A stretch of 64,000 bases of DNA from an uncultured Glaciecola sp. Its GTDB lineage: Bacteria > Pseudomonadota > Gammaproteobacteria > Enterobacterales > Alteromonadaceae. How positions within the stretch are numbered: the first letter of the stretch is position 1; every line of letters begins with the position of its first letter. The translations under genes and the position numbers were made by a program. This document shows positions 49,001-60,088 of this stretch, piece by piece. The notes beneath the pieces are model-generated. The model was not told where the DNA came from, searched no databases, and saw nothing but the letters and a program-made list of their open reading frames with translations. The stretch lies in the NCBI GenBank assembly GCA_937125395.1, contig CAKZLI010000025.1:1-64000 (forward strand). The letters are read 5' to 3'.

Positions 49001-49029
49001 AAAAGCCCAGTTCATGACTGGGCTTTTTT
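49001..49029. terminator. Terminator between pckA and the convergent dehydratase gene
   Basis: AAAAGCCCAG pairs with CTGGGCTTTT across a 7-base loop, followed by T on the plus strand. The A run on the left allows some minus-strand function. Confidence 0.9.
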
Positions 49030-49037
49030 GTTAATCT

Positions 49038-50042
49038 TTAATCTAAATACGGCGGTTGTCCTAGGTAATCTTCTTGGTAAAGCTGCTGCATCGTGTGGGT
49101 AGAAATATTACCGCCTGATAAAACGACTAACACGGTCTGTCCTTTAGGCTGGTCAGTCAACCATGCGATTACTCCTGCCATAGTCATACAACACGTCGGT
49201 TCGATATGTAACTTCAAAAGATGATGTAACCATTGTGTCCAATAGGCGATTTGTGTTTCGTTGACCTCATAAAACTCATCAAGCTGTTGCAAAAACGGAA
49301 ATGTATATTCACCAACTGCAGGAGTTGCAGCGCCATCAGCCAAAGTATTCGGTGGTGAGGGAAGGGTATATATTGAGCCTTGTTGTAATGAAATAGACGC
49401 ATCGTTGGCGTTTTCAGGCTCGACGCCAATCATGTGAGCATCCGGTAATAAGGCGCGGGTCGTTAATAATGAACCACTGGTTAAGCCGCCACCACCACAA
49501 GGCGTAAACACCGCATTAATGGTATGTTCGGTCGATTGTGTAATTGCTTCTAATACTGCGGTGCCTTGACCAGCAATAATATCAGGGTGATTAAACGGAG
49601 GGATCCACAGTGTATTGGCTTGTTCGGCAGCTAGTTTAACGGCGGCATCAGCTTCTAGACGAGTCGCAAAGAGATGTAATTGTGCGCCATAATCTTCGGT
49701 GGCTGCAGCTTTGACAGCAGATATATTGTCGCTGGAGTATATCTGCACTGGGATATCGAGCAAGCTACCAGCATAAGCAACCGCTTGCGCATGATTACCG
49801 GATGAATTTGCAACAATCAAATTAGGTTTGCCGTTTATTTGACAATGTTTCAATAAAAAATTTAACGCCCCACGAAGTTTAAATGAACCGGTCCGTTGCA
49901 AGCATTCAGCTTTAAATAAAACAGTATGCCCTAACCAAGCGTTCAGTAATGATGAGGTCATCATTGGTGTTGGGTTGATATGCCCATTTAAACGTTCAAA
50001 GGCAGCTTGTACATCGGCAAAATTAGGTTGTTCGAGCATCAT
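49038..50042 (-). CDS. PLP-dependent serine/threonine dehydratase family protein
   Basis: A 334-residue fold-type II PLP enzyme. The Schiff-base Lys is in TGSFKLRGALNF, the asparagine loop in SSGNHAQAVAYAG, and the phosphate-binding glycine loop in PCGGGGLTSG; LSGGNIS is near the C-terminus. It has no regulatory ACT domain, so it belongs with the shorter catabolic threonine/serine dehydratases, serine racemases or hydroxyaspartate ammonia-lyases. I cannot pick among these from sequence. It is divergent from the PH-domain gene. The first ATG at 50042 has GGAT nearby. Confidence 0.88.
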   Translation of the reverse strand: MMLEQPNFADVQAAFERLNGHINPTPMMTSSLLNAWLGHTVLFKAECLQRTGSFKLRGALNFLLKHCQINGKPNLIVANSSGNHAQAVAYAGSLLDIPVQIYSSDNISAVKAAATEDYGAQLHLFATRLEADAAVKLAAEQANTLWIPPFNHPDIIAGQGTAVLEAITQSTEHTINAVFTPCGGGGLTSGSLLTTRALLPDAHMIGVEPENANDASISLQQGSIYTLPSPPNTLADGAATPAVGEYTFPFLQQLDEFYEVNETQIAYWTQWLHHLLKLHIEPTCCMTMAGVIAWLTDQPKGQTVLVVLSGGNISTHTMQQLYQEDYLGQPPYLD

Positions 50043-50122
50043 GTGTATCCATTTAAAAAAACATCAGCAGAGGGTAATTATAAGCTACACTTGGTTTGAT
50101 TACATTAACAAGGAGTCATGTA

Positions 50123-50497
50123 ATGGGATTATTTAGTGGTATGTTAGGCAATGCAGCAGAAATTGATATTGATGAGATTCAAGCAGAGCTTTCCCCAGTG
50201 TTAGCGTCAGATGAGAGTGTAACGAATGCGTATAAACTAATACGCGATATGATTATTTTTACGTCTAGCCGGTTAATTTTAATTGATAAACAAGGTGTGA
50301 CCGGCAAAAAAGTCGAATACCATAGCATTCCCTTTAAAGCGATCACCCAATTTAAAGTAGAAACAGCAGGACATTTTGATATGGAATCAGAGCTCAAAAT
50401 TTATGTATCGGGTCAAGCTGCTCCAATGGAAATCACCATGACGCCTGACAGCGCCATAGGCATTCAGCAATCCCTTGCCAATAATATGTTTAAGTAG
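50123..50497 (+). CDS. Bacterial PH-domain protein
   Basis: A 124-residue single-domain protein of the bacterial pleckstrin-homology family (PF08000 type). The start GLFSGMLGNAAEIDIDEIQAEL and the segment DMIIFTSSRLILIDKQGVTGKKVEYHSIPFKAI are typical. The family forms ring-shaped oligomers, but its cellular role is not known. The frame opens at TTG 50096; the ATG at 50123 is chosen because AAGGAG lies 8 bases before it. Its stop directly abuts the 3' end of the convergent peptidase gene (adjacent coordinates, no gap). Confidence 0.9.
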   Translation: MGLFSGMLGNAAEIDIDEIQAELSPVLASDESVTNAYKLIRDMIIFTSSRLILIDKQGVTGKKVEYHSIPFKAITQFKVETAGHFDMESELKIYVSGQAAPMEITMTPDSAIGIQQSLANNMFK

Positions 50498-52786
50498 TTA
50501 TTTTAAATACGTATCAAAATGATGCGTGATTGTTTTAAACATATGAATTTGTGTGTTTTTTCCTCGGATACTGTGTTTTTTGCCGGGGTAATCCATCACA
50601 TGAAACAACTTCGCGTTATCTTGTAGATGTTTGTATAACTTAGTGGCGTGGGTAAACAATACATTATCGTCGGCCATGCCATGATAAATAAGTAGGTCGC
50701 CCTGTAAGTTATGTGCATATGGAAACACCGAGGAAGCGTCATACGCCGCTTTATCGGTATTAGGGTTGCCCATGTAGCGTTCCGTGTAGTGAGTGTCGTA
50801 CAAGCGCCATTCAGTGACTGGCGCACCCGATACGCCAGCGGCAAAATAATCAGGTGCTTTAAACATCGCCATTAGGCTCATATAACCGCCATAGCTATGT
50901 CCATATACACCGATCTTCTCCGGATCAACAAAATCTAGCGTCCGTAAAAAATCCACACCGCGTTTTTGATCATCAATCTCAACTGTGCCCATCGCTTTAT
51001 ATATCGGATCTTCAAACGCCTTACCGCGATAGTTAGACCCACGATTATCGATACTAAAAACGACGTAACCTTGTTGCGCCCAGTATTGGAACATCAAGCC
51101 GCGGTTACCCGCCCATTTGTTCGTCACTACTTGCGCAATTGGACCGCCATAATGGTAAACAATAACAGGATGTTTACCGGTGATTGTTGCAGGTTTATAT
51201 AAACGATAATGCAAGGTGGTTGTGTTATCTTTATTTTGGGCATTGACACCATCCGCAAACGATAAGGTACCAAACTCCGGTGCTATCCAATCAGCATAGT
51301 AGGCTGATAATGGATGCGATGAGTTACCGACAACGGCATTTTCGTCGAGCCAAGTGATAAATGTGCCTGTATGTGTAAATAGAGCGGTTTGTGGTGGCGT
51401 ATTGATGTTGGAGAACACATTGGCGTAAATCGAGGCATCTTGAGCAAACTGCACACTATGGCTGCTACCTAATTCAGTGATCCGAGTCAGTGCACTTGTT
51501 TGCATATTCACTGCATATAAATGCGACTCTAGCGGCGTATCTTTGCGCGCATTGATATAAATAGTGTTCTCTTTGGCTGAGACAGCAGCAATGCCCGTGA
51601 CAACCCAATCACCTTGAGTTAATTGACGCAATAATTGCCCATCATTGCGATACAGATACAAATGTTTGAATCCATCGCGTTCAGATGCCCAGATAAATCG
51701 CTGCCCATCATCTAAAAAGTACAAATCATCGTGCAAATTAACCCACGTATCACTGCGTTCAGTTAATAACGTGGATTGCGCAGCGGTCGTATAATTAAAT
51801 TGTTGTAAGGTGAGTGTCTGTTGATCACGAGATTGTATTTGGAAGGTTAATGTCGTGCTATCACGCATCCATTTTACACGTGGTAAGTAGATATCGGTAT
51901 TGATTGATGTAACGGATTGATCCGCGGGAAAAGCATTTAGTTGCACTTGTTTGCGAGTACCAGAAGTAATCTCTTGAACGTACAAATCTATTAGTACGTT
52001 GTTGGTGCCAGCTTTTGGGTAGCGCTGCGCAATAGTGGTGATCCGCTCAGCATAAATTTCTGAACGGGTAATCATCTCAACCGGTGATTCATCGATCCGT
52101 GTAAACGCAATTTTGGATTCATCCCCCGCCCACCAATAGCCGGTGAGACGACTCATTTCTTCTTGGGCAACAAATTCAGCCATACCATATTTGATTACCC
52201 CACCGCCTTGAGTCGTAATCGCCTGTTCAATGCCGGTAGCAATGTTCAGGATAAAGAGGTTTTGGTCACGGATAAACGAGATAAAGTTACCTTTCGGCGA
52301 CAAAGTAATATCGGTTTCAAATTCAGGTGTGGCCAGCAAACGCTTAGCTTTTGCCTCACCTAAGCGGTAATAGTAAGCATCACCGGCCAGTGGAAACAAA
52401 AGCGCCTTACCATCTGCCGACCAACTGTAAGATAGGATCCCTGAACCCGATACACGCATTCGCTCACGCCGAGCTTTTTCTTCGTCGGATAAGTTTTCAT
52501 CACCGGTATGCAGATCATCAGCATCAAAGAGTAAACGCGATTGCTGGTCCTTGATATGGTATTCCCACAAATCAAAGCGCTGTGTGTCATTGGCTTTGGC
52601 CCGAATAAACGTCACACGTTGACCGTCAGGTGATAGCTTAACCATACCAGGTGCGGTGCCGTACAGGGCTGGGGCTGAAAAAATACGTTCGATTGATAAC
52701 GTGTCAGCCACTGTGGCCTGCGAAGTGACAACCGAAGTAAACATAAAAGTGAACAGAAATAGGGCGGCCAGTGGGCTATTTTTCAT
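50498..52786 (-). CDS. Dipeptidyl-peptidase-IV-like S9 family peptidase
   Basis: A 762-residue secreted serine peptidase. The chosen start (ATG 52786) gives a signal peptide (MKNSPLAALFLFTFMFTSVV, cleaved near QATVA), so it acts in the periplasm or outside. Residues about 60-500 form the DPPIV N-terminal beta-propeller. The alpha/beta-hydrolase domain follows, with nucleophile S631 in GHSYGGYM, the Asp region GMADDNV, and the His in KKHSIRG. The propeller Glu pair is in EFVAQEEMSR. It would remove X-Pro dipeptides. The frame is open to TTG/ATG positions further upstream, but these would place the signal peptide internally. Confidence 0.92.
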   Translation of the reverse strand: MKNSPLAALFLFTFMFTSVVTSQATVADTLSIERIFSAPALYGTAPGMVKLSPDGQRVTFIRAKANDTQRFDLWEYHIKDQQSRLLFDADDLHTGDENLSDEEKARRERMRVSGSGILSYSWSADGKALLFPLAGDAYYYRLGEAKAKRLLATPEFETDITLSPKGNFISFIRDQNLFILNIATGIEQAITTQGGGVIKYGMAEFVAQEEMSRLTGYWWAGDESKIAFTRIDESPVEMITRSEIYAERITTIAQRYPKAGTNNVLIDLYVQEITSGTRKQVQLNAFPADQSVTSINTDIYLPRVKWMRDSTTLTFQIQSRDQQTLTLQQFNYTTAAQSTLLTERSDTWVNLHDDLYFLDDGQRFIWASERDGFKHLYLYRNDGQLLRQLTQGDWVVTGIAAVSAKENTIYINARKDTPLESHLYAVNMQTSALTRITELGSSHSVQFAQDASIYANVFSNINTPPQTALFTHTGTFITWLDENAVVGNSSHPLSAYYADWIAPEFGTLSFADGVNAQNKDNTTTLHYRLYKPATITGKHPVIVYHYGGPIAQVVTNKWAGNRGLMFQYWAQQGYVVFSIDNRGSNYRGKAFEDPIYKAMGTVEIDDQKRGVDFLRTLDFVDPEKIGVYGHSYGGYMSLMAMFKAPDYFAAGVSGAPVTEWRLYDTHYTERYMGNPNTDKAAYDASSVFPYAHNLQGDLLIYHGMADDNVLFTHATKLYKHLQDNAKLFHVMDYPGKKHSIRGKNTQIHMFKTITHHFDTYLK

Positions 52787-52869
52787 ATTATTACCATAGA
52801 GTTGAATGACTTTATACAGGTTATAATTTACCATGTTTGGCATCTGAGACGAACAATAAATATTGCTTA

Positions 52870-53499
52870 ATGACTGATATTAGAAAAACAGCCTGCGTGA
52901 TTGGCGCGACCGGTTTAGTGGGTAAAGCACTAGTTAACCAACTGCTAGCCCATCCTGGCTATAAACAAGTAACCTGTTTGGTTAGGCGTCCTTTGACCGC
53001 GCAAGATTATCTTGACCCTGAAGGTAAGTTGCAGCCGGTGGTGATTGATTTTGAACAATTACAAGATTATCAAGGCTATTTTACGGTGGATCATGTGTAT
53101 TGTTGTTTGGGGACGACGATTAAACAAGCCGGCAGTCGTTCTGCGTTTAGACGCGTTGACTTTGAATATATTCATGTCTGTGCACAACTAGCTAGAGCAC
53201 AACGAGCACAAGGGTTTGTGTGGATTTCGAGTGTAGGTGCAAATAAACATAGCAAAAACTTTTACTTAAAAGTGAAAGGTGAGTTAGAGTCATCTATAAT
53301 TTCAATGCCACAGTTACAACATGCGGCTGCGGTTAGGCCATCATTGTTAGTTGGTCATCGAGCCATCGCAAGACCAGCTGAACAATGGGGAATCAAAATA
53401 GCGCAATTATTTTCCATGTTGTTTATCGGGCGGCTCGCTAAATATAAACCCGTGCCGGCGGCAAGTGTCGCTGCACAGATGATTAAACTACAACCATAA
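52870..53499 (+). CDS. Rossmann-fold NAD(P)-binding protein (HTATIP2/YbjT-like)
   Basis: A 209-residue short atypical dehydrogenase-like protein. The nucleotide-binding glycine motif VIGATGLVGKALV opens the protein; CLGTTIKQAGSRSAFRRVDFEY and WISSVGANKHSKNFYLKVKGELE carry the typical mid-section with a Tyr-x3-Lys-like YLKVK. Substrate unknown. The frame is open from TTG 52837, but ATG 52870 gives the family start; the ribosome site is weak. It is divergent from the peptidase gene and 16 bases ahead of trmN6. Confidence 0.85.
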   Translation: MTDIRKTACVIGATGLVGKALVNQLLAHPGYKQVTCLVRRPLTAQDYLDPEGKLQPVVIDFEQLQDYQGYFTVDHVYCCLGTTIKQAGSRSAFRRVDFEYIHVCAQLARAQRAQGFVWISSVGANKHSKNFYLKVKGELESSIISMPQLQHAAAVRPSLLVGHRAIARPAEQWGIKIAQLFSMLFIGRLAKYKPVPAASVAAQMIKLQP

Positions 53500-53515
53500 T
53501 AGTGACTACAAAGGC

Positions 53516-54295
53516 ATGCCTGAACCTAACGAAAATGTCGATAATAATACTAGATTAAACCGCAATGTGCCTTTTGCAGGCTTTCGGTTTAAACAGTTCT
53601 CTGTTGCACATGATAAGTGTGCAATGAAAGTGGGGACGGATAGCATTATGCTCGGAAGTTGGACACAACCAAATGAAGATGATGTGTCTATTTTAGATAT
53701 TGGTTCAGGCTCAGGCGTGTTGACGTTGATGATGGCTCAGCAAGCAAGTAACAAGGCACATATTGTTGGTGTTGAAACCGATTATAAAGCGTACCGTCAA
53801 TCGGTTGTAAATGCTTTCAACTCGCCTTTTAATGATCAGGTAAATTTTGTTCAGGCAAAGATCCAGCATTTTTATTCGTCGAATAAATACCAATTGATCT
53901 TATCCAATCCACCTTATTATCACCTTAATCAGTTCCAAGAAGGTATTGCAGATAAGCATCTACAACGCATCAAAGCGCGCAGTCAATTAACACTTTCACA
54001 TGATGAATTATTACGACATGTGCATCGGTTACTTGAATCTACAGGGCGTTTTTGTTGTGTGATTCCGACCCCATTGGTACATAAGTTTGAGCATTTGGCA
54101 CTGCAATATGGATTGTATTTGAATCAGCGCTTGGATGTCCATAGCGGCATTTATAACGTTTCCATTCGAAGTTTATTAACATTCTCATACCAAAAAAGTA
54201 TACTAGCGACTTCTCGGCTAGTGATTTATGATACTGCGGGTGGTTATACCCCAGAATATCAGTCCTTATGTAAAGATTTCTACTTGAATTTTTAG
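53516..54295 (+). CDS. trmN6: tRNA1(Val) (adenine(37)-N6)-methyltransferase
   Basis: A 259-residue SAM-dependent N6-adenine methyltransferase (E. coli YfiC). FRFKQFSVAHDKCAMKVGTDSIMLGSW is the family N-terminal signature. Motif I is ILDIGSGSGVLTLMMAQ, motif II contains VGVETD, and motif IV LSNPPYY holds the NPPY catalytic residues. It would methylate A37 of tRNA-Val. AAAGG lies very close to the ATG, leaving only one base of spacing, so translation may depend on the upstream gene 16 bases away. Confidence 0.93.
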   Translation: MPEPNENVDNNTRLNRNVPFAGFRFKQFSVAHDKCAMKVGTDSIMLGSWTQPNEDDVSILDIGSGSGVLTLMMAQQASNKAHIVGVETDYKAYRQSVVNAFNSPFNDQVNFVQAKIQHFYSSNKYQLILSNPPYYHLNQFQEGIADKHLQRIKARSQLTLSHDELLRHVHRLLESTGRFCCVIPTPLVHKFEHLALQYGLYLNQRLDVHSGIYNVSIRSLLTFSYQKSILATSRLVIYDTAGGYTPEYQSLCKDFYLNF

Positions 54296-54365
54296 GTCAA
54301 TCGACGCCCACATTTCGATACGAATACCCGTATCAACTTTTTATGAATAGACAACGGAGAGACGT

Positions 54366-54878
54366 TTGAGCCAAATTTGGATTGCAGAGGCTATCGGGGC
54401 GATTGCTATAGTATTTAATGTATTTGGATATCGTAGTAATGACATGCAGCGGTTTTTGGTGTTTTCTGGTTGTGCGATGATATGTTTAAGTACGCACTTT
54501 TTCTTATTAGATGCACTTGCTGCTGGTATTGGATGTGGCTTAGCAGCTATCCGTAATGCGGTCGCATTAAAGTTTAAAGGCAAACGGATCTTGGTGTTAT
54601 TTTTGAGTTTAACGATTGGTTTCTTTTTGTTTGAATGGTTCGTGTTGGCCCATGGTTACCTTATTTTGTTAGCTTATGGCGCTTCAATTATTTTTACAGC
54701 CGGCTCAATTGTGATAACGGATGTAGCAGTAATGCGGCGTTGGTTTATTTTTGCTGAATCGTTAGGTTTGCTGTATGCCCTTGGAGTAGGCAGTATCTTT
54801 GGTTCGGTATTTAACACCATCAATCTATTCAGTATTGCGCTTAAATCTTGGCAACAACGGCAGCAATCACAACAATAA
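54366..54878 (+). CDS. ygjV: YgjV-family inner-membrane protein
   Basis: A 170-residue membrane protein with about five hydrophobic helices, matching the Imp-YgjV family by EAIGAIAIVFNVFGYRSND and LDALAAGIGCGLAAIRNAVALKFKG. The function is unknown. The start is a TTG: GGAGAG at 54356-54361 lies 4-5 bases before it, and there is no in-frame ATG that would keep the first helix. A bidirectional terminator follows. Confidence 0.85.
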   Translation: MSQIWIAEAIGAIAIVFNVFGYRSNDMQRFLVFSGCAMICLSTHFFLLDALAAGIGCGLAAIRNAVALKFKGKRILVLFLSLTIGFFLFEWFVLAHGYLILLAYGASIIFTAGSIVITDVAVMRRWFIFAESLGLLYALGVGSIFGSVFNTINLFSIALKSWQQRQQSQQ

Positions 54879-54897
54879 TCACAAGCACATCAGGCAT

Positions 54898-54946
54898 AAA
54901 AAAAACCGTTATTGCATGACACGACTCATACAATAACGGTTTTTTA
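54898..54946. terminator. Bidirectional terminator between ygjV and exbD
   Basis: CCGTTATTG (54906-54914) pairs with CAATAACGG (54931-54939) around a 16-base loop, with A and T runs on the outer sides. Confidence 0.9.
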
Positions 54947-54960
54947 AAATGAGATAATAG

Positions 54961-55362
54961 TTATTTTTTAACCAGTACCGATACTTTATTAATACCCGCT
55001 ATCTTAGCTTGGTTCATCACTTCTACGACAATACCATGTTCAGTATCCTCGTCAGCCTGTATAGCGGCAGAATCAGTGTTGTTCTCAGCTAAATATGTTT
55101 GGATATTAGCAACAACACGACGAATATCGACTTCACGACCATTCATCTTAATCACACCCATATCATCGATTTGGATTGATAGAGATTTGCTTGGCTGCTG
55201 TGATTCAGTATTGTCTTTAGGACGAGAAGCGTCTAGTCCTTTTTCCTTAACAAATGACGTTGTTACGATAAAGAAGATTAACATAATGAATACGATGTCT
55301 AGCATCGGGGTCATATCAATCTGTGCGTCATCATCACTAGAGGTATGCTTTTTTCTTTTCAT
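54961..55362 (-). CDS. ExbD/TolR-family biopolymer transport protein
   Basis: A 133-residue inner-membrane protein with one N-terminal helix and a periplasmic domain. The family signature IDMTPMLDIVFIMLIFFIVTTSF is clear and contains the membrane Asp that couples proton flow to TonB energisation. It is a single gene: no exbB, tolQ or tonB lies beside it. It may supply an ExbB-ExbD complex encoded elsewhere, perhaps for the TonB receptors in this window. The ribosome site is weak (AGG 3 bases before ATG). Confidence 0.92.
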   Translation of the reverse strand: MKRKKHTSSDDDAQIDMTPMLDIVFIMLIFFIVTTSFVKEKGLDASRPKDNTESQQPSKSLSIQIDDMGVIKMNGREVDIRRVVANIQTYLAENNTDSAAIQADEDTEHGIVVEVMNQAKIAGINKVSVLVKK

Positions 55363-55477
55363 AAGCCTTTTTTTCTTATTCCATAAACGTTTCAGTCTTA
55401 TAGTATAAAGAAAATCTCAAAAATGGGTAGGGGTTTTGTAAACAGAATTTACATTTTTTTTTGATTTACACCAAAAA

Positions 55478-56263
55478 TTAGACCATAGATCGGCCTAACC
55501 AGGCAAAATATGTCAGTAATTCATTGGCAATTGTCTGACGATGCACTCCTTCTGGATACGCACCTGCTTTTGCCATACTGGATTGTTTTGTTCCTGATAC
55601 CAAAAAATGATTAGTAATAGGATGATCTTGGATAACTGATTCAAATGCCCGTGCACATAGCTCTTCGGGCTTAGCAAAATAGAGACTTTGTTGGATCTTA
55701 TCTAATGCAACAGCTTGATAAAAATAATCACTAGGGGTCGTTTGCTGTGGCGCGAGCAGGATATGTGCAAAGCAACGCGTCAGTTGCTCATTTAATGGAT
55801 GCTCTTGCATGGCATATTGATGTTGTCCCAAAAATAATACAGAGGCAAATTCTTGCATAGGCGCATCAGGATACAATTTTTGTCCAATGTAGTGATCAAA
55901 GGCATGAAACCATTCATGCGCTAGGCTGCCAGCTCCGGCATTTTTGGCTAAGCTGATTTCGTGTTTTAGTGGAGTGTAATGAGCGCATACTCCAGGTCGG
56001 CCGCCTTTGCCAAACGCCACTCCTAAGCGGCCTTTTAAAGAGATAACCTGCTCTGGCACTTGTAAAATGTCACAAAGATCGTACAGTGCATCAAAGAACA
56101 AATTAGCGGCCAATTGCTGCTCTGCTGCGGTTACCCAGCGGCCAATTTCGATAGTACGAAAGCCAAATAGCTTCATAATATCGCCAAAGGTGACGTCTGC
56201 TCCGCCTCGATGTGTTTGTCCGTTTCGATAAAAACCTCGATGTAAACGAGATGATTCGGTCAT
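55478..56263 (-). CDS. Zincin-like protein with HExxH-type motif (possibly CLCA_X family)
   Basis: A 261-residue soluble protein. It carries HEWFHAFDHY, an HExxH zinc-protease motif with H116 and H120, in an otherwise poorly characterised sequence. Preceding segments (VTFGDIMKLFGFRTIEIGRWV; LGVAFGKGGRPGVCAHY) are well-formed and look conserved. I believe it belongs to a family annotated as CLCA_X because of likeness to the metalloprotease part of CLCA proteins, but I am not certain of the name. No signal peptide is present. A GTG at 56272 is an alternative start. The substrate is unknown. It lies 30 bases after fldB and may be co-transcribed with it. Confidence 0.75.
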   Translation of the reverse strand: MTESSRLHRGFYRNGQTHRGGADVTFGDIMKLFGFRTIEIGRWVTAAEQQLAANLFFDALYDLCDILQVPEQVISLKGRLGVAFGKGGRPGVCAHYTPLKHEISLAKNAGAGSLAHEWFHAFDHYIGQKLYPDAPMQEFASVLFLGQHQYAMQEHPLNEQLTRCFAHILLAPQQTTPSDYFYQAVALDKIQQSLYFAKPEELCARAFESVIQDHPITNHFLVSGTKQSSMAKAGAYPEGVHRQTIANELLTYFAWLGRSMV

Positions 56264-56293
56264 GTATGACACCGATGTGAGCGACTCATAGGA

Positions 56294-56848
56294 TTAAGCT
56301 GCGCTGAAAAGTTCAGCATAGACTTGTTCACACCATGCACTGATCCTGGCATCCGTTTCGTCATATTGATTTTCATCGTCTAATGATAAACCAACAAAAA
56401 AAGTACCGTCATCCGTTAGTGCTTTAGATGCGATAAAATCATAGCCTTCATTCGGCCAGTAGCCCACAATATCGGCACCATTAGGCACAATCACATCATG
56501 TAGCATGCCGACGGCATCTTGAAACCATTCCGCATAACCTAGTTGGTCGCCTAAACCAAAGATCCCTGCTTTTTTATCTGTAAAGCCAACCGCTGCGATA
56601 TCTTCCCATTTGGATTCCCAGTCTTCTTGTAACTCACCAAAATCCCACGTTGAAATGCCCAATAATACATTGTCGTAGCGGTCAATCTCAGATAATGGCG
56701 TGTCTTTAATATTAAACATATGCACAACGAGTTCTGCATCAAGCAATTCCAATTGTGTTTTGATTTTTTCTGCTGCCATTTCTGTGTAGCAAGTTGTTGA
56801 GCCATAAAATAGTCCAATGGTGTGCTTTGCCAACGTGAGATACCTCAT
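56294..56848 (-). CDS. fldB: Flavodoxin FldB
   Basis: A 184-residue FMN electron carrier. The FMN phosphate loop GLFYGSTTCYTEMAAEKI is almost identical to that of E. coli FldB. GISTWDFGELQEDWESKW, GLGDQLGYAEWFQDAVGMLHD and GYWPNEGYDF also match, distinguishing it from FldA. An extension of about 9 residues (MRYLTLAKH) precedes the usual start; an internal start is possible. It would donate electrons at low potential to partners that are not fixed by context. Confidence 0.95.
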   Translation of the reverse strand: MRYLTLAKHTIGLFYGSTTCYTEMAAEKIKTQLELLDAELVVHMFNIKDTPLSEIDRYDNVLLGISTWDFGELQEDWESKWEDIAAVGFTDKKAGIFGLGDQLGYAEWFQDAVGMLHDVIVPNGADIVGYWPNEGYDFIASKALTDDGTFFVGLSLDDENQYDETDARISAWCEQVYAELFSAA

Positions 56849-56940
56849 CTATATATTATGGGGGAAGTGTATCAAAAACTTTATTTGTCAGCAGTAACTT
56901 GTGGTGATCGAGATAGAATTGGTGGCATTAAATGTGAACT

Positions 56941-56980
56941 TACGTCACAATATTGAGCTATTTTTAGCAATATTGACGTA
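56941..56980. promoter_or_regulatory. Forty-base dyad upstream of the unknown lipoprotein gene
   Basis: Two identical 8-base palindromes CAATATTG lie at 56948-56955 and 56968-56975, 20 bases apart, inside a larger inverted repeat (TACGTCA(CA)ATATTG against CAATATTGACGTA). It ends 5 bases before the ATG at 56986. A TGTGA-N7-TCACA dyad overlaps its left edge (56933-56949). It could be an operator for the divergent genes or an RNA hairpin covering the ribosome site. Confidence 0.55.
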
Positions 56981-56985
56981 CGTAT

Positions 56986-59493
<2,508 letters not shown>

Positions 59494-59778
59494 TTATTGA
59501 GGAAGATTAAACATCTTTTCTTTGCGCCATTGTTCATCAGTGAATGTTTTAATCGAAATAGCATGCATTGAACCGTCGGCAATTTTATCGGAGAGTGGTC
59601 CATATACAAACTGTTGACGTTTGACTCGTGACATTTCAGCAAATTGTTCACTCACCGCGATAATATTAAAATGTGACCCGTCACTTTTGACGTGTACTTC
59701 AGTTAACTGCAACTTGGTCAGTAAAAATTGTTCTAATTCTTGTGTTGTCATAGGGGTAACCGTGTCGTTGATATCCAT
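59494..59778 (-). CDS. ibaG: BolA-family protein IbaG
   Basis: A 94-residue BolA-like protein (YrbA). VHVKSDGSHFNIIAVSEQFAEMSRVKRQQFVYGPLSDKIADGSMHAISIKTFT closely matches E. coli IbaG, including the conserved His in MHAIS and the Cys-less loop. BolA-like proteins bind glutaredoxins and Fe-S clusters; IbaG is linked to acid stress. An internal ATG at 59751 would give a length nearer to the family norm (85), and the true start is not settled. It lies between mlaB and murA, the conserved gammaproteobacterial order. Confidence 0.93.
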   Translation of the reverse strand: MDINDTVTPMTTQELEQFLLTKLQLTEVHVKSDGSHFNIIAVSEQFAEMSRVKRQQFVYGPLSDKIADGSMHAISIKTFTDEQWRKEKMFNLPQ

Positions 59779-59797
59779 TGTTGGTTAAGTGGATGGG

Positions 59798-60088
59798 TTA
59801 GCAAAAAAAAGTCTCAGCACTACTTAACCGTGCAAGTTGCAGTAATTTATCAGGAATATTGTGCCATGCAAGAGACAACTTCCGCGTTTGTGCATCGCGA
59901 CAAATGTTTAAAAGCCAAGCTAAACCGGCAGTATCAATACTTGAGACCTGTTTAAGGTCAATATTTAATTGGCTTAAGCCGCTTAATGCTTGCTTGTGTG
60001 TGATGAAAAAATCCTGAGTAATCGTTTGATTATTCAACACCCCATTTAGTATCACACTTTGCTGATTAAATTCAATGGATAGACTCAT
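59798..60088 (-). CDS. mlaB: Phospholipid ABC transporter STAS protein MlaB
   Basis: A 96-residue STAS-domain protein of the Mla system, which keeps lipid asymmetry in the outer membrane. The STAS core is LNIDLKQVSSIDTAGLAWLLNICRDAQ, with a Thr at the place of the conserved Ser/Thr that contacts MlaF. It overlaps mlaC by 4 bases (ATGA), so translation is probably coupled. It binds MlaF at the cytoplasmic side of the MlaFEDB complex. Confidence 0.92.
   Translation of the reverse strand: MSLSIEFNQQSVILNGVLNNQTITQDFFITHKQALSGLSQLNIDLKQVSSIDTAGLAWLLNICRDAQTRKLSLAWHNIPDKLLQLARLSSAETFFC

Noticed and set aside
52787..52843. N-terminal extension of the DPP-IV-like peptidase
   Set aside because: Starting at 52843 would bury the signal peptide 20 residues inside the protein; the ATG at 52786 begins it properly.
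56933..56949. CRP site upstream of the unknown lipoprotein gene
   Set aside because: The arms TGTGA and TCACA are perfect but the spacer is 7 bases instead of 6; retained only as part of the larger dyad.
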